DNA of 55,757 nucleotides from Shewanella abyssi (lineage in GTDB: Bacteria; Pseudomonadota; Gammaproteobacteria; Enterobacterales; Shewanellaceae): contig NZ_JAKIKR010000033.1 of the NCBI RefSeq assembly GCF_023284025.1, positions 1-55,757 on the forward strand, written 5' to 3'. Positions 47,861-55,656 of the stretch are shown piece by piece. Below the pieces are notes generated by a model. It did not search any database and was not told the origin of the DNA. It worked only from the letters and a program-made list of their open reading frames with translations. The position numbers were made by a program, and so were the translations under genes. Positions within the stretch are counted from its first letter, which is position 1. Each line of letters begins with the position of its first letter.

Positions 47861-49321
47861 ATGAAACAAATTAATTTTCGAACCGTCGATGCGGTACTCA
47901 TCAAGCTTAGCCTCAATGGCAAGTTCTGGGCCATCTGTACTATGGTCACGTTGCTCACCATAGCAGCAGCTGGTGGCAGCTATATCACTAGTAAGCAGCA
48001 GATTGAAGCCGCTTCAATGGCGCGCGCTCAAGCGACAGTGGATGCTTATGCCAATGTGGCCACCAACCTATCTCTGACTGGGCCATCTTTAGCTGATTTT
48101 GCTAACGAAAATGGACTGAATATCGGTTTTGTTCGCGAGTCGACACGCAGCAACGATAGCCTTAGCGTGAGTACTCCAATTGATGGTGAGTACATTAATT
48201 ACACCGTAAATGTCAGCCGCTGGGAACAGGTCGCGTTATCTGATTCGAGTAACATGTTTTGGTTGGCTCTTTTATCGTTATTGCCGCTATATCTAGTCAG
48301 TTATTGGACGTCAACATCTCTTGGTGGCGGCTTATGGGATATGTATCAAGCGATAAAAAGACTCGCTGATGGCGATCTTAGTTTGAGACTCAACTTTTTT
48401 GGTAAAGATGATTTCAGTTTGATTGCCCGTGAAATTGACCGTAGCGCGGATAACATGAGTGAAATGGTGTCAGCGATTGCACGAAATGCTCAAACGCTTG
48501 CAGAGGCTGCTGGAGAGTTTCATCAACAAGCAAGCCAAAATGAGCAGTTAACCCAAGCACAGCATCAGTTCCTGGATACCGTCGCGGTAGCGATGTCACA
48601 GATGACCGCAGCTGTTGAAGAGGTTGCGCAAAATGCCTCTAGTACATCAGAGCAAACTGAAATTAACTCATCGCAGGCAGCGAATAGCAAAGTACAACTG
48701 ACTGCAGCAGTGGCAAGTATTGGCATATTAACAGAGAAAATTGCAGAAGCGTCCGCTTCGGTTGAAGATCTCTCCCACGCAGCGACACAAATCGGTGATG
48801 TGGTGACTACCATTAATGGTATTTCAGAGCAGACTAATTTGTTAGCACTTAACGCGGCGATTGAAGCTGCGAGGGCGGGCGAGCAGGGCAGAGGCTTTGC
48901 TGTGGTTGCTGATGAAGTCAGAACCTTAGCGAGCCGAACACAGCAGGCGACGGTTGAAATTCAATCCATGATTGAAGGCCTGCAATCGGGCACCCATAAT
49001 CTGAGTAATATTACTGGCGATATAGTATCCCAAGCAAGTAAGGGTCGAGAAGCTATCGTGTCAGTGAATAATGACGTTGATAAGATGGCGTTATCTATCA
49101 GTACCGTATTCGATATGAGCGCGCAAATAGCCGCATCATCTGAAGAGCAGAGTGTTGCCTCTCGCGAGATCGCATCGCAGTTGCATGATATTCGAGGCCA
49201 AGCCGAAACGATTAAGCAAACCACTGAACACTCAATTAGTCTGGCAACCGACTTAAATAGCGCCTCAAAGGGATTAGATCAGCTATTAGAGCAATATACT
49301 TTGGCAAAGGATACTCACTAA
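47861..49321 (+). CDS. Methyl-accepting chemotaxis protein
   Basis: 486 residues from the ATG at 47861 (GGGAG 7 nt upstream; the frame from 47828 is not needed). TM1 is at about 25-45, then a short periplasmic sensing loop of about 90 residues and TM2 near 135-155. HAMP follows, then a cytoplasmic coiled coil with the hairpin tip [34 protein letters not shown], which binds CheA/CheW. No C-terminal CheR pentapeptide. The short periplasmic loop lacks a recognisable ligand domain. Confidence 0.92.
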   Translation: MKQINFRTVDAVLIKLSLNGKFWAICTMVTLLTIAAAGGSYITSKQQIEAASMARAQATVDAYANVATNLSLTGPSLADFANENGLNIGFVRESTRSNDSLSVSTPIDGEYINYTVNVSRWEQVALSDSSNMFWLALLSLLPLYLVSYWTSTSLGGGLWDMYQAIKRLADGDLSLRLNFFGKDDFSLIAREIDRSADNMSEMVSAIARNAQTLAEAAGEFHQQASQNEQLTQAQHQFLDTVAVAMSQMTAAVEEVAQNASSTSEQTEINSSQAANSKVQLTAAVASIGILTEKIAEASASVEDLSHAATQIGDVVTTINGISEQTNLLALNAAIEAARAGEQGRGFAVVADEVRTLASRTQQATVEIQSMIEGLQSGTHNLSNITGDIVSQASKGREAIVSVNNDVDKMALSISTVFDMSAQIAASSEEQSVASREIASQLHDIRGQAETIKQTTEHSISLATDLNSASKGLDQLLEQYTLAKDTH

Positions 49322-49408
49322 TAACTAAGCTTAATTGAATTGAGGCGCTAGACTGCGGTTAGACCAAGGCCGCTAATCATGTAGCTTTGAGTCACAAAAT
49401 AAACCCAT

Positions 49409-49439
49409 AAAAATGCCAGCATCTATTGCTGGCATTTTT
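49409..49439. terminator. Bidirectional terminator between chemoreceptor and xthA
   Basis: AAAAATGCCAGC (49409-49420) pairs with GCTGGCATTTTT (49428-49439), with T runs on both strands. Confidence 0.9.
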
Positions 49440-49463
49440 GATTTTATGAAACCACCGTTTAGA

Positions 49464-50270
49464 TTAACTAAAAGTGCTCCAAATCGGCGCGTGATCTGAA
49501 GGCTTTTCAATACCGCGTAGCTCATAATCAATATCAGATTCAAGCAGACGCTCAGCAAGTGATTTGCTCGCTAAGACGACATCAATGCGCAGACCGCGGT
49601 TATCGACAAACCCCTTGCTGCGATAGTCAAACCAAGAGTATCGCTCAGTGCGCGTTGGATGCAGTTCACGGAAAGTATCAACTAAGCCCCAGTCCATCAG
49701 GGTCTTAAGCCACTCACGCTCTTCAAGTTGAAAACTACACTTGCCTGTTCGTAACCAGCGCTTAGCATTAGGCTCGCCAATACCGATATCTAAATCGACC
49801 GGAGAGATATTGATATCACCAATGATAGCGATATCTTCATCTGCAGTGTGATACTTATTTAAATATACCATTAAGTCTTTATAAAACTTACGCTTAGCGG
49901 GATACTTAGTCTCATGGCTAACATTGTCGCCTTGAGGGAAATAGCCATTTAGCACGGTAAGCGGACGGCCATTTTCCTGCATAAAAGTCCCCATAATCAT
50001 ACGGCGCTGAGCGTCGTCTTCATCGGTTGGGAAGCCTTTTTGAAGCTTTATTGGCTCAGCCTTTGACAGCATAGCCACACCATAATGGGCTTTACCACCA
50101 TGGAAATGCACCTTGTATCCCATAGCTTCAACATCAGCAAGTGGGAAGGCTTCGTCATGTACCTTGGTTTCTTGTAAACCGATGACGTCTGGCTGGTGGC
50201 TATCGATTAAGGCTTGCAGTTGATGCAGTCTTGCTCGCAATCCATTGATATTAAATGAAACTATCTTCAA
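49464..50270 (-). CDS. xthA: Exodeoxyribonuclease III (XthA)
   Basis: 268 residues, the size of E. coli Exo[21 protein letters not shown], the metal-binding LQETKV, the catalytic region [15 protein letters not shown] and the terminal SDHAPIW are all present. It is the main AP endonuclease of base excision repair. Here the aspartate-asparagine motif reads GDINIS (GDMNIS in E. coli), a conservative change. It sits 17 bp downstream of the YciI gene. Confidence 0.95.
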   Translation of the reverse strand: MKIVSFNINGLRARLHQLQALIDSHQPDVIGLQETKVHDEAFPLADVEAMGYKVHFHGGKAHYGVAMLSKAEPIKLQKGFPTDEDDAQRRMIMGTFMQENGRPLTVLNGYFPQGDNVSHETKYPAKRKFYKDLMVYLNKYHTADEDIAIIGDINISPVDLDIGIGEPNAKRWLRTGKCSFQLEEREWLKTLMDWGLVDTFRELHPTRTERYSWFDYRSKGFVDNRGLRIDVVLASKSLAERLLESDIDYELRGIEKPSDHAPIWSTFS

Positions 50271-50287
50271 TTTTGAGTTCCTTTTAT

Positions 50288-50587
50288 TTACGGCAATACT
50301 AGCTTATAAGGTTTTACAATAACACTTTCATATACGCCAGCGGCAATATAAGGGTCGGCATCGGCCCAGCGCTGTGCATCTTCAAGTGATGGAAAGTCAG
50401 CAACCACTAATGAGCCCGTAAAACCCGCTTCGCCTGGATTTTCACTATCGATAGCAGGGTGAGGGCCAGCGATGAGTAGCTTACCTTCATCAGCTAAAAG
50501 CTGCAGCCGAGCTAAATGGTCTGCGCGAACCGATAAACGTTTTTCTAAGCTATTTTCAATATCTTGTGATGAAATCATGTACCACAT
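50288..50587 (-). CDS. yciI: YciI family protein
   Basis: 99 residues. The ferredoxin-like YciI fold is shown by [33 protein letters not shown], and the conserved [19 protein letters not shown]. The His-Asp pair suggests an enzyme, but the reaction is unknown. Its ATG overlaps the end of yciB by one base, as in the conserved yciB-yciI pair. Confidence 0.9.
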   Translation of the reverse strand: MWYMISSQDIENSLEKRLSVRADHLARLQLLADEGKLLIAGPHPAIDSENPGEAGFTGSLVVADFPSLEDAQRWADADPYIAAGVYESVIVKPYKLVLP

Positions 50588-51132
50588 TATTTGAGTTCCT
50601 TACGATCTTCTTCAGACATGTTTTTAAATAGATAAAGTACAGTGAGAACGGTATTAATCAAGGTTAAAGCGGTTAGGCCAAACACTTTAAAGTTGACCCA
50701 GGTCTCTTGGGATAGGCTAAAAGCAACGTAGATGTTGACGATGGCACATGCCACAAAAAACAGTACCCAATACCAAGTCACATGAGCCCATATCTTATCT
50801 GCAACAACGAGCTCTTTGCCCAGCATGCTTTTCAAAATGGGTTTATTCATAAACTGGCTAACCACTAACGCGATTGCAAACAGTGCGTATACTATGGTGA
50901 CCTTCCACTTAATGAATGAGTCATCATGGAAAATTAAGGTTAGCGAGCCAAATACGGTGACCATTGCAAAGGTAATGAGGTGCATCTTCTCCAGTTTTTT
51001 ATACAGCATGTAGCTAATGATCAGCTGCAATGCGGTAGCGGCAATCAAGGCGCCACTGGCGACGTAAATATCAAAAAATTTGTAGACGGCAAAAAAGATA
51101 ACCAGAGGCAGAAAGTCGAGCAACTGTTTCAT
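50587..51132 (-). CDS. yciB: YciB/IspZ inner-membrane septation-related protein
   Basis: 181 residues with about five helices. [41 protein letters not shown] and WVNFKVFGL are typical of the YciB family, linked to cell envelope integrity and septation. First gene of yciB-yciI-(xthA). Confidence 0.93.
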   Translation of the reverse strand: MKQLLDFLPLVIFFAVYKFFDIYVASGALIAATALQLIISYMLYKKLEKMHLITFAMVTVFGSLTLIFHDDSFIKWKVTIVYALFAIALVVSQFMNKPILKSMLGKELVVADKIWAHVTWYWVLFFVACAIVNIYVAFSLSQETWVNFKVFGLTALTLINTVLTVLYLFKNMSEEDRKELK

Positions 51133-51173
51133 AGGATAGTGTCAGTTCAAAATGCATAAATGTGTGCTTGAGT

Positions 51174-51413
51174 TTAGCATGCAAGCCATGAAGGAAAAAG
51201 AGTAACAGGCTTACTTGAGCAGTTCGGTAAACCTAGGTTCAGCATGGCTACATTAGGGTGACTAAATTGCCGTAATCTTGTACATTTTGCTGCCGCTAGT
51301 TGTTGCAATATGTTGACGGAGTGAGTGTTATTAGTAACTTCGAAGGACTCAACGTTTGGAGCATATCCAAACTTTACCTGTTCAGAGTACGCTTTCCTTT
51401 TTTTCTGAGCCAT
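51174..51413 (-). CDS. Possible small unknown protein
   Basis: 79 residues from the ATG at 51413 (MAQKKRKAYSEQVKFGYAP). No Shine-Dalgarno and no family I recognise. It lies between yciB and the first cassette-like gene, so it may be a decayed cassette or spurious. Confidence 0.28.
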   Translation of the reverse strand: MAQKKRKAYSEQVKFGYAPNVESFEVTNNTHSVNILQQLAAAKCTRLRQFSHPNVAMLNLGLPNCSSKPVTLFPSWLAC

Positions 51414-51479
51414 ATGTGACAATTTGCTTTAAGGCATCAGCTCGATCCATGCTTTGCTTCATTACGCCATGCTATATTT

Positions 51480-51860
51480 TTAATCCGCCATTTTGGCGCT
51501 GAATCTATCTCGGCCTTTCCAATAATGACATTGCGGACAAAAATCGCCTTCGGGGTAATCAATTCCTTCTTCGTGAGGACAGCCTATGATCTCTTCGACC
51601 ATACTCACAGACTTCGCCCCGTTTTCATCAATGAAGCATAGTACCTCACTCAAAATCTCTTCTGATTTTCTTAGGTCAGATGAAGAAAACCATTTTTTCA
51701 TCGGTTCAGCTTGTGCGCCGTCATCACTTATGATTGCGCAAACAACTTTTGTTGCAATATTATTGTTGGGACCATAGAAAGCTATCGTTGCTATTGGGTA
51801 ACCTTTGTCACCTTTTCGAATCTTTTTGGTCAGTAATTTCTTATTGTTTCCTTGAGCCAT
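51480..51860 (-). CDS. Cassette-like conserved protein with CxxC motif
   Basis: 126 residues, GGAG 7 nt before the ATG. Body IATIAFYGPNNNIATKVVCAI and C-terminal IIGCPHEEGIDYPEGDFCPQCHYWKGRDRF with a C..H and CPxC cluster likely to bind zinc. I recall this C-terminal pattern from a widespread uncharacterised family. The attC-like site at 51884-51961 ends 23 nt upstream of its start, so it is placed as a cassette next to the thioredoxin cassette. Confidence 0.7.
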   Translation of the reverse strand: MAQGNNKKLLTKKIRKGDKGYPIATIAFYGPNNNIATKVVCAIISDDGAQAEPMKKWFSSSDLRKSEEILSEVLCFIDENGAKSVSMVEEIIGCPHEEGIDYPEGDFCPQCHYWKGRDRFSAKMAD

Positions 51861-51883
51861 TCGGTTACTCCAGCACTGAAAAA

Positions 51884-51961
51884 ATATAACGCTTAGTTAA
51901 CAGATTAAGTTTTTTGAACAGAGTAAGTACAGCCAACTGTTTTTATCCTTATTCGTTGTAC
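51884..51961 (-). other. attC-like site after thioredoxin cassette
   Basis: On the minus strand it runs from GTACAAC, just after the thioredoxin stop, to GTTATAT, just before the next gene (78 bp). The inner sequence AAAAACAGTTGGC is shared with the clear attC at 55558-55656. The core boxes deviate slightly from consensus. Confidence 0.6.
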
Positions 51962-51965
51962 TATT

Positions 51966-52478
51966 TTATTCTATTAGTTTAACCAACTGACTTTTTGTTA
52001 GTGAACCACTCTTTCTAATGACTTCGTCGCCATTTTTAAACACTATAACTGTTGGTAAACCTCTTACACCGTATAATTTACTTAGCGTTGAGTTTAATGA
52101 TACATCTATCTTAACAACTGCCACATTTTCACAGTATTCTTTTGCAATGTTACTGATTGTTTTATCCATTAACAGGCAAGGTCCACACCACTCGGCCCAA
52201 AAGTCGACTAAAACGATACTTTGCTCTGTAACTATTTTTTTAAGTTCAATATCGGAAGTTACATCCATTGGCTCCCCTAAAACAGAGTCTTTTTTATTGA
52301 GTCTTTTGGAAATAGCGGATATAGGCCATTTACCTATCGCGATAATATTAGTAACAATCAAAGCTACAAGTAATACTATCCAACCTAAAGCTTTCACTGG
52401 AAATAAGTAAATAGAAGATTTCTCGATAAAATCCTCTATGCTATTTAATTTGCCTGTTATGTGATTTCCTAAACTCAA
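51966..52478 (-). CDS. Membrane-anchored thioredoxin-like protein
   Basis: 170 residues from a TTG at 52478, with GGAG 6 nt upstream. There is no ATG before the thioredoxin domain, and the open frame reaches 52532, so the 5' end could be disturbed. One transmembrane helix (VKALGWIVLLVALIVTNIIAI) is followed by a thioredoxin domain with active site WAEWCGPC and the cis-Pro strand GVRGLPTVIVFKNG. Topology is not determined. It is followed by an attC-like site, which makes it a cassette. An IS110 remnant lies immediately upstream. Confidence 0.78.
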   Translation of the reverse strand: MSLGNHITGKLNSIEDFIEKSSIYLFPVKALGWIVLLVALIVTNIIAIGKWPISAISKRLNKKDSVLGEPMDVTSDIELKKIVTEQSIVLVDFWAEWCGPCLLMDKTISNIAKEYCENVAVVKIDVSLNSTLSKLYGVRGLPTVIVFKNGDEVIRKSGSLTKSQLVKLIE

Positions 52479-52503
52479 TTGATGCTCCAATAGTGCTAGA
52501 CAT

Positions 52504-52530
52504 AATGACTCCCACGAGGTGCTAGCCTCC
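52504..52530 (-). repeat. Possible third domain-VI-like remnant upstream of thioredoxin gene
   Basis: On the minus strand GGAGGCTAGCACCTC (52530-52516) closely matches the hairpin of the intron 3' end at 53041-53055 and ends near CAT|TATGTC, a core-like sequence. GGAGGCTAGCA also recurs in the other orientation at 52608-52618, forming an 11-bp inverted repeat around the IS110 leader. Confidence 0.35.
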
Positions 52531-52617
52531 AAGTTCGAGGGTTAGTCCAAAATAGTTAAATTGTGCACCAGAGCCATACTGTATCTGTAACCATACAATA
52601 CTGCACCGGAGGCTAGC

Positions 52618-52905
52618 ATGAGAAAACATAGCATAATTTTCATAGGTTTAGACACTCATAAAGAATTTATTGAAGTCGCCTATGCTGAAGACGGTCGAGA
52701 AAATAGTCCTGTACACCTTGGCCGAGTGCCCAGTACCAAGGTTCAACTGCGGAAACTTGCCAGAAAGTTCGAGTCTAAATATCCTCAAGCAACACTACAT
52801 TTTGTTTATGAAGCGGGACCTTGTGGCTACTAGGTGTATCGATTTTTAACCAGCTTAGGCCACTGTTGTTATGTCGTAGCACCATCCCTCATTCCTAAGA
52901 AACCA
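52618..52905 (+). pseudogene. IS110-family transposase, N-terminal fragment
   Basis: The 71-codon frame has the RuvC-like start IFIGLDTHKEFIEVAYAEDG and HFVYEAGPCGY, typical of IS110/IS1111 DEDD transposases. A stop TAG (52831-52833) interrupts the frame. Past it the same frame continues VYRFLTSLGHCCYVVAPSLIPKKP to about 52905, then homology ends. Two lesions: internal stop and 3' truncation. Confidence 0.85.
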
Positions 52906-52916
52906 TTGTAAACTTA

Positions 52917-52976
52917 ATAAATAACAGGCCAAGAAAGATACTAAATTACCAAACACCAGCAGAAGTATTTAGATGA
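52917..52976 (+). pseudogene. IS30-family transposase, C-terminal scrap
   Basis: The frame NNRPRKILNYQTPAEVF matches the conserved C-terminus of IS30 transposases (NNRPRK.L...TPAE.F). It directly follows the IS110 fragment and lacks everything upstream. The following 30 bp to about 53008 may be the rest of the IS30 right end. Confidence 0.7.
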
Positions 52977-53010
52977 TTTGATGTGGTGCACTTAGATCTT
53001 GAATTCGGCT

Positions 53011-53067
53011 GAACCGCCCTGTGCGGAGCCGCATGGGGCTGGAGGCTAGACACCTCTGGCTACCTGA
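53011..53067 (+). other. Group IIC-attC intron 3' end, remnant 1 (domain V damaged, domain VI kept)
   Basis: GAACCGCCCTGTGCGGAGCC matches the 5' side of group IIC domain V. The expected 3' side (a GGTGGTGTG-type strand) is missing, and the sequence jumps to the domain VI hairpin GGCTGGAGGCTAGACACC, ending CTACCTGAT. It stops in the attC core behind the GNAT cassette: the minus strand reads CTGCTAA at the junction where TAAC is expected. No 5' end or reverse transcriptase is present. Confidence 0.6.
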
Positions 53068-53081
53068 TTAGCAGATACTTA

Positions 53082-53588
53082 TCACATAAAGCTATATTCG
53101 TATAAATTACATGTCTTCCCATTCATTTCATTACGGCCTTTTAATGAAAACCCCAATTTTTTAAGTAGATTGTTAGAACCTCTATTATCGAGCGAGGTTA
53201 ACGCGACCACAATATTTAAGCCATGATTTTTATGCCCGTCATTAAGCACCGCTACCGATGCCTCCCTCGCGTAACCTTTAGACCAAAATTCATGTAAAAA
53301 GGCATAGCCTAAGTCATGATATTCCAATACATCTCTTTTCAGAAAACCACACATACCAATGGGAATATCAGAGTCTTTTAATGACACAATATATTGACCG
53401 AATCCAAATTCTGTATAATCAGAAATAGGGCCATCACGCAAATAATGAATGGCATCTTGATGACTTCTTACATTCTTATCAGTAATGTTTTTAATAAATG
53501 CTTCTTCATTTAGAAGTTTCAAAATAAAAGCTGAATCACTTTCTTCGACCCGTCTAATTTTAAGTCTTTCTGTTTGACATATTTCCAA
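53082..53588 (-). CDS. GNAT N-acetyltransferase (RimJ/RimL-like), cassette-encoded
   Basis: 168 residues from a TTG at 53588, with TAGGAG 8 nt upstream, giving MEICQTERLKIRRVEESDSA. The Acetyltransf_3 pattern is clear: TERLKIRR, IGMCGFLKRD, DLGYAFLHEFWSKGYAREA and LDNRGSNNLLKKLGF. It probably acetylates an amino group on a small molecule or protein N-terminus. A core-like TGCTAA follows the stop, interrupted by an intron remnant, and an attC-like site lies upstream at 53630-53693. Confidence 0.85.
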   Translation of the reverse strand: MEICQTERLKIRRVEESDSAFILKLLNEEAFIKNITDKNVRSHQDAIHYLRDGPISDYTEFGFGQYIVSLKDSDIPIGMCGFLKRDVLEYHDLGYAFLHEFWSKGYAREASVAVLNDGHKNHGLNIVVALTSLDNRGSNNLLKKLGFSLKGRNEMNGKTCNLYEYSFM

Positions 53589-53629
53589 TATTATAACTCC
53601 TACATATTTTAAGGACACTGTACCCTAGC

Positions 53630-53693
53630 TGCTAACAGCTTATTGATTAGTCGCTCGATAACGTTCTTAGCAACTGTGTTGATTTTGTTAAAC
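53630..53693 (-). other. attC-like site upstream of GNAT cassette
   Basis: On the minus strand it runs from GTTTAAC (fits RYYYAAC) to GTTAGCA (core GTTA kept, two outer mismatches), 64 bp. The GTTAGCAG end is complementary to CTGCTAA behind the GNAT gene, as expected for one cassette unit. Confidence 0.5.
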
Positions 53694-53790
53694 GTAGCAC
53701 TACTAAACTATTGTTGTAAATCGTTTATTTCTCACGTTGCAGTTAAAAATAGGGTCTTTTTTAGTCGGAGAAACAATGCCTGGGTGTTTA

Positions 53791-53837
53791 CTACAAATTA
53801 ACGGTGCTACAAATTAACGGTGCTACAATTAACGGTG
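53791..53837. repeat. 16-bp direct repeat, three copies, at the left end of HUH element B
   Basis: CTACAAATTAACGGTG at 53791-53806 and 53807-53822, then a 15-bp version at 53823-53837. The last copy runs into the element's terminal sequence TAACGGTGCCATCC. The region 53589-53916 otherwise holds only an attC-like site. Confidence 0.9.
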
Positions 53838-55128
53838 CCATCCATAATAATTTGTGGTATTGCCAAGGGTGACTAAGCTTACTTTATCAGTTGAATTTTG
53901 TAATAGGTGAGTTGTTATGCCGCGTCCGAGAAGAACTCAAGTTAGTATCGAAGACACGCCCGCATACCATTGCTGCAGCAGAGTTTCCAGACGTGCTTTC
54001 CTCTTTGGAGATGATAAGTACACTGGCAAAAACTATGACCACAGGCGAGGTTGGGTAGAGTCACAGTTACTTAAGCTTGGTGGTATTTTTGCAATAGACA
54101 TCGCAGCTTATGCTGTGATGTCTAATCACTTACATGTCGTACTTCTGGTCGATATCTATCAAGCAAATAGCTGGACTGATATGGATGTGGTGATCCGCTG
54201 GCATCAACTGTTTAAAGGTACTGACATCACACAGAAGTTTGCTAGTGGTGAAGTTATTTTAGGCCATGAGGTCAGCCAGCTGAAAAACTCAATTGCAGAG
54301 TATCGAAGTCGACTGAGTGATATATCTTGGTTTATGCGTTGTCTCAATGAGCCTATCGCCCGCATGGCAAACAAAGAAGATAAGTGTACTGGCCGTTTCT
54401 GGGAGGGCAGGTTCAAATCACAGGCCTTGCTTGATGAGGCGGCCATTCTAGCGTGTATGGCTTATGTTGATTTAAACCCCATTCGCGCAAAAATGGCAGA
54501 AACGCCAGAAGGTTCAGCACACACCAGTATTAAAAGGCGTGTAAAATCTGCGATAAAAGGTGAGCAGCCTAATAGCTTGCTGCCGTTTGTGGGTAATGAA
54601 CGTAACAATATGCCTAAAGGCTTGATGTTCAACGTTAAAGACTACCTTACCTTAGTCGATGAAACGGGACGAATCATTAGGCACGATAAGCGAGGTGCCA
54701 TCAGCGCGCAAAGCCAACAGATTCTGACTAGGCTAAATATCTCAGTGGAAAACTGGCTTAAAATCACCAATGAATTTGGTAAACTCTTTAAGGGGCCAGT
54801 AGGGACCTTGCAAGAGGTGACTATTTATAGTGAACATTTAGACAAAAGGCGACGACACTACAGTCAGTCGTGCCGACACTTTGATGATTGCTAGAGCGTA
54901 GGGATAGCCGACAAGCCCCTATCATACAGCTAACGTTTCGTGCTCAACTCTGAGCTATTCGTTGTGCTTGAAATGTTGTTTTATCCACAATATACCTTCT
55001 AAAATTCAATAGTTTTGACTCAAAGCTGCAATAGCCATTAAAAAAATGGTCAACCAGGAGAAATTGTGCGGCTGCGACTTTGAATAAGGATTTGTTGATA
55101 GTTATATTATGGATGGCACGGTTATTTA
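53829..55128 (+). mobile_element. HUH (RAYT-type) element B with terminal inverted sequences
   Basis: The left end TTAACGGTGCCATCCATAAT (53829-53848) and right end (55105-55128) are inverted copies sharing a perfect GTGCCATCCATAATA core. The element encloses the intact transposase. Its right end directly touches the group II intron remnant at 55130. The 210 bp between transposase stop and right end contain no gene. Confidence 0.65.
53917..54894 (+). CDS. Y1 HUH transposase of the REP-associated (RAYT) type, copy B
   Basis: 325 residues, same length as copy A. HUH motif His71-Leu-His73 in AVMSNHLHVVL; candidate nucleophile Tyr183 in MAYVDLNPIRAK; GRFWEGRFKSQ conserved. The centre is nearly identical to copy A (SRLSDISWFMRCLNEPIARM), while residues 17-40 and the C-terminus differ, so the two copies are not recent duplicates of each other. 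The frame is intact. Confidence 0.9.
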   Translation: MPRPRRTQVSIEDTPAYHCCSRVSRRAFLFGDDKYTGKNYDHRRGWVESQLLKLGGIFAIDIAAYAVMSNHLHVVLLVDIYQANSWTDMDVVIRWHQLFKGTDITQKFASGEVILGHEVSQLKNSIAEYRSRLSDISWFMRCLNEPIARMANKEDKCTGRFWEGRFKSQALLDEAAILACMAYVDLNPIRAKMAETPEGSAHTSIKRRVKSAIKGEQPNSLLPFVGNERNNMPKGLMFNVKDYLTLVDETGRIIRHDKRGAISAQSQQILTRLNISVENWLKITNEFGKLFKGPVGTLQEVTIYSEHLDKRRRHYSQSCRHFDDC

Positions 55129-55129
55129 T

Positions 55130-55164
55130 GGGGGCTGAGGGTTAGATACCCTTGGCTACCCGAT
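55130..55164 (+). other. Group IIC-attC intron 3' end, remnant 2 (domain VI only)
   Basis: GGGGGCTGAGGGTTAGATAC continuing to CTTGGCTACCCGAT matches remnant 1 nearly base for base. It ends at GAT|TATAAGG, where the minus strand reads CCTTATAA, the attC core behind the 55174 gene. Everything upstream in the intron is replaced by HUH element B. Confidence 0.55.
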
Positions 55165-55173
55165 TATAAGGCT

Positions 55174-55542
55174 TTACAACAACTTTACACTTGGACAATC
55201 AGAGTCTAGAACACTCACGCAATCGTTTAAACCTTTTATAAGATATTCTTTTACTTCTGAGCTTTTAGAAAGAAAACCATTTCGCATACTTTCTTGCGAC
55301 AGCCAACCAGAATCATGTATTTGAAGAATCCAGTTTTTGGTTACTTCTGGGTTCTCCCAGTATTCAAGCATATCCCCTTCGTCGAGACAGCGGAAACCAA
55401 TAGGCTGATAAAATATAACTTCAATGCGTATCGCAGAATCTGCAACTACAATAATTTTCAGTTCATCGAGATTATAAGATAACGACTCTATATATGTTTG
55501 ATTCCCTGTATAGCAAGGAAAGTCTATAAGTGATGCTTTCAC
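55174..55542 (-). CDS. Cassette-encoded small soluble protein of unknown function
   Basis: 122 residues, GTG start 16 nt from the attC core of the site at 55558-55656. Segments RIEVIFYQPIGFRCLDEGDMLEYWENPE, DSGWLSQES and YLIKGLNDCVSVLDSDCPSV. The FRxLDEGDMLEYW...GWL pattern recalls uncharacterised, possibly immunity-like proteins often seen in cassettes; I cannot assign a function. Its own attC core after the stop (CCTTATAA) is cut by intron remnant 2. Confidence 0.75.
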   Translation of the reverse strand: MKASLIDFPCYTGNQTYIESLSYNLDELKIIVVADSAIRIEVIFYQPIGFRCLDEGDMLEYWENPEVTKNWILQIHDSGWLSQESMRNGFLSKSSEVKEYLIKGLNDCVSVLDSDCPSVKLL

Positions 55543-55557
55543 GAAATATCCATTGCC

Positions 55558-55656
55558 TTATAACGCCTCATTAAGAGGCTAAAAATAGTTGGTTAAAATA
55601 AGCGACGAAGGAGCAAAAACCAACTGTTTTTTGTCCTTTTAAATGACTTGTTGAAC
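55558..55656 (-). other. attC site, VCR-like (99 bp)
   Basis: On the minus strand: GTTCAAC (fits RYYYAAC) at 55656-55650, then L'' (CATTTAA). A long inner stem follows, with AACAGTTGGTT opposite AACCAACT, then L' (TTAATG) and GTTATAA. The sequence closely resembles the long attC family of Vibrio and Shewanella as I remember it. It separates the 55174 gene from another cassette to the right, outside the window. Confidence 0.85.
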
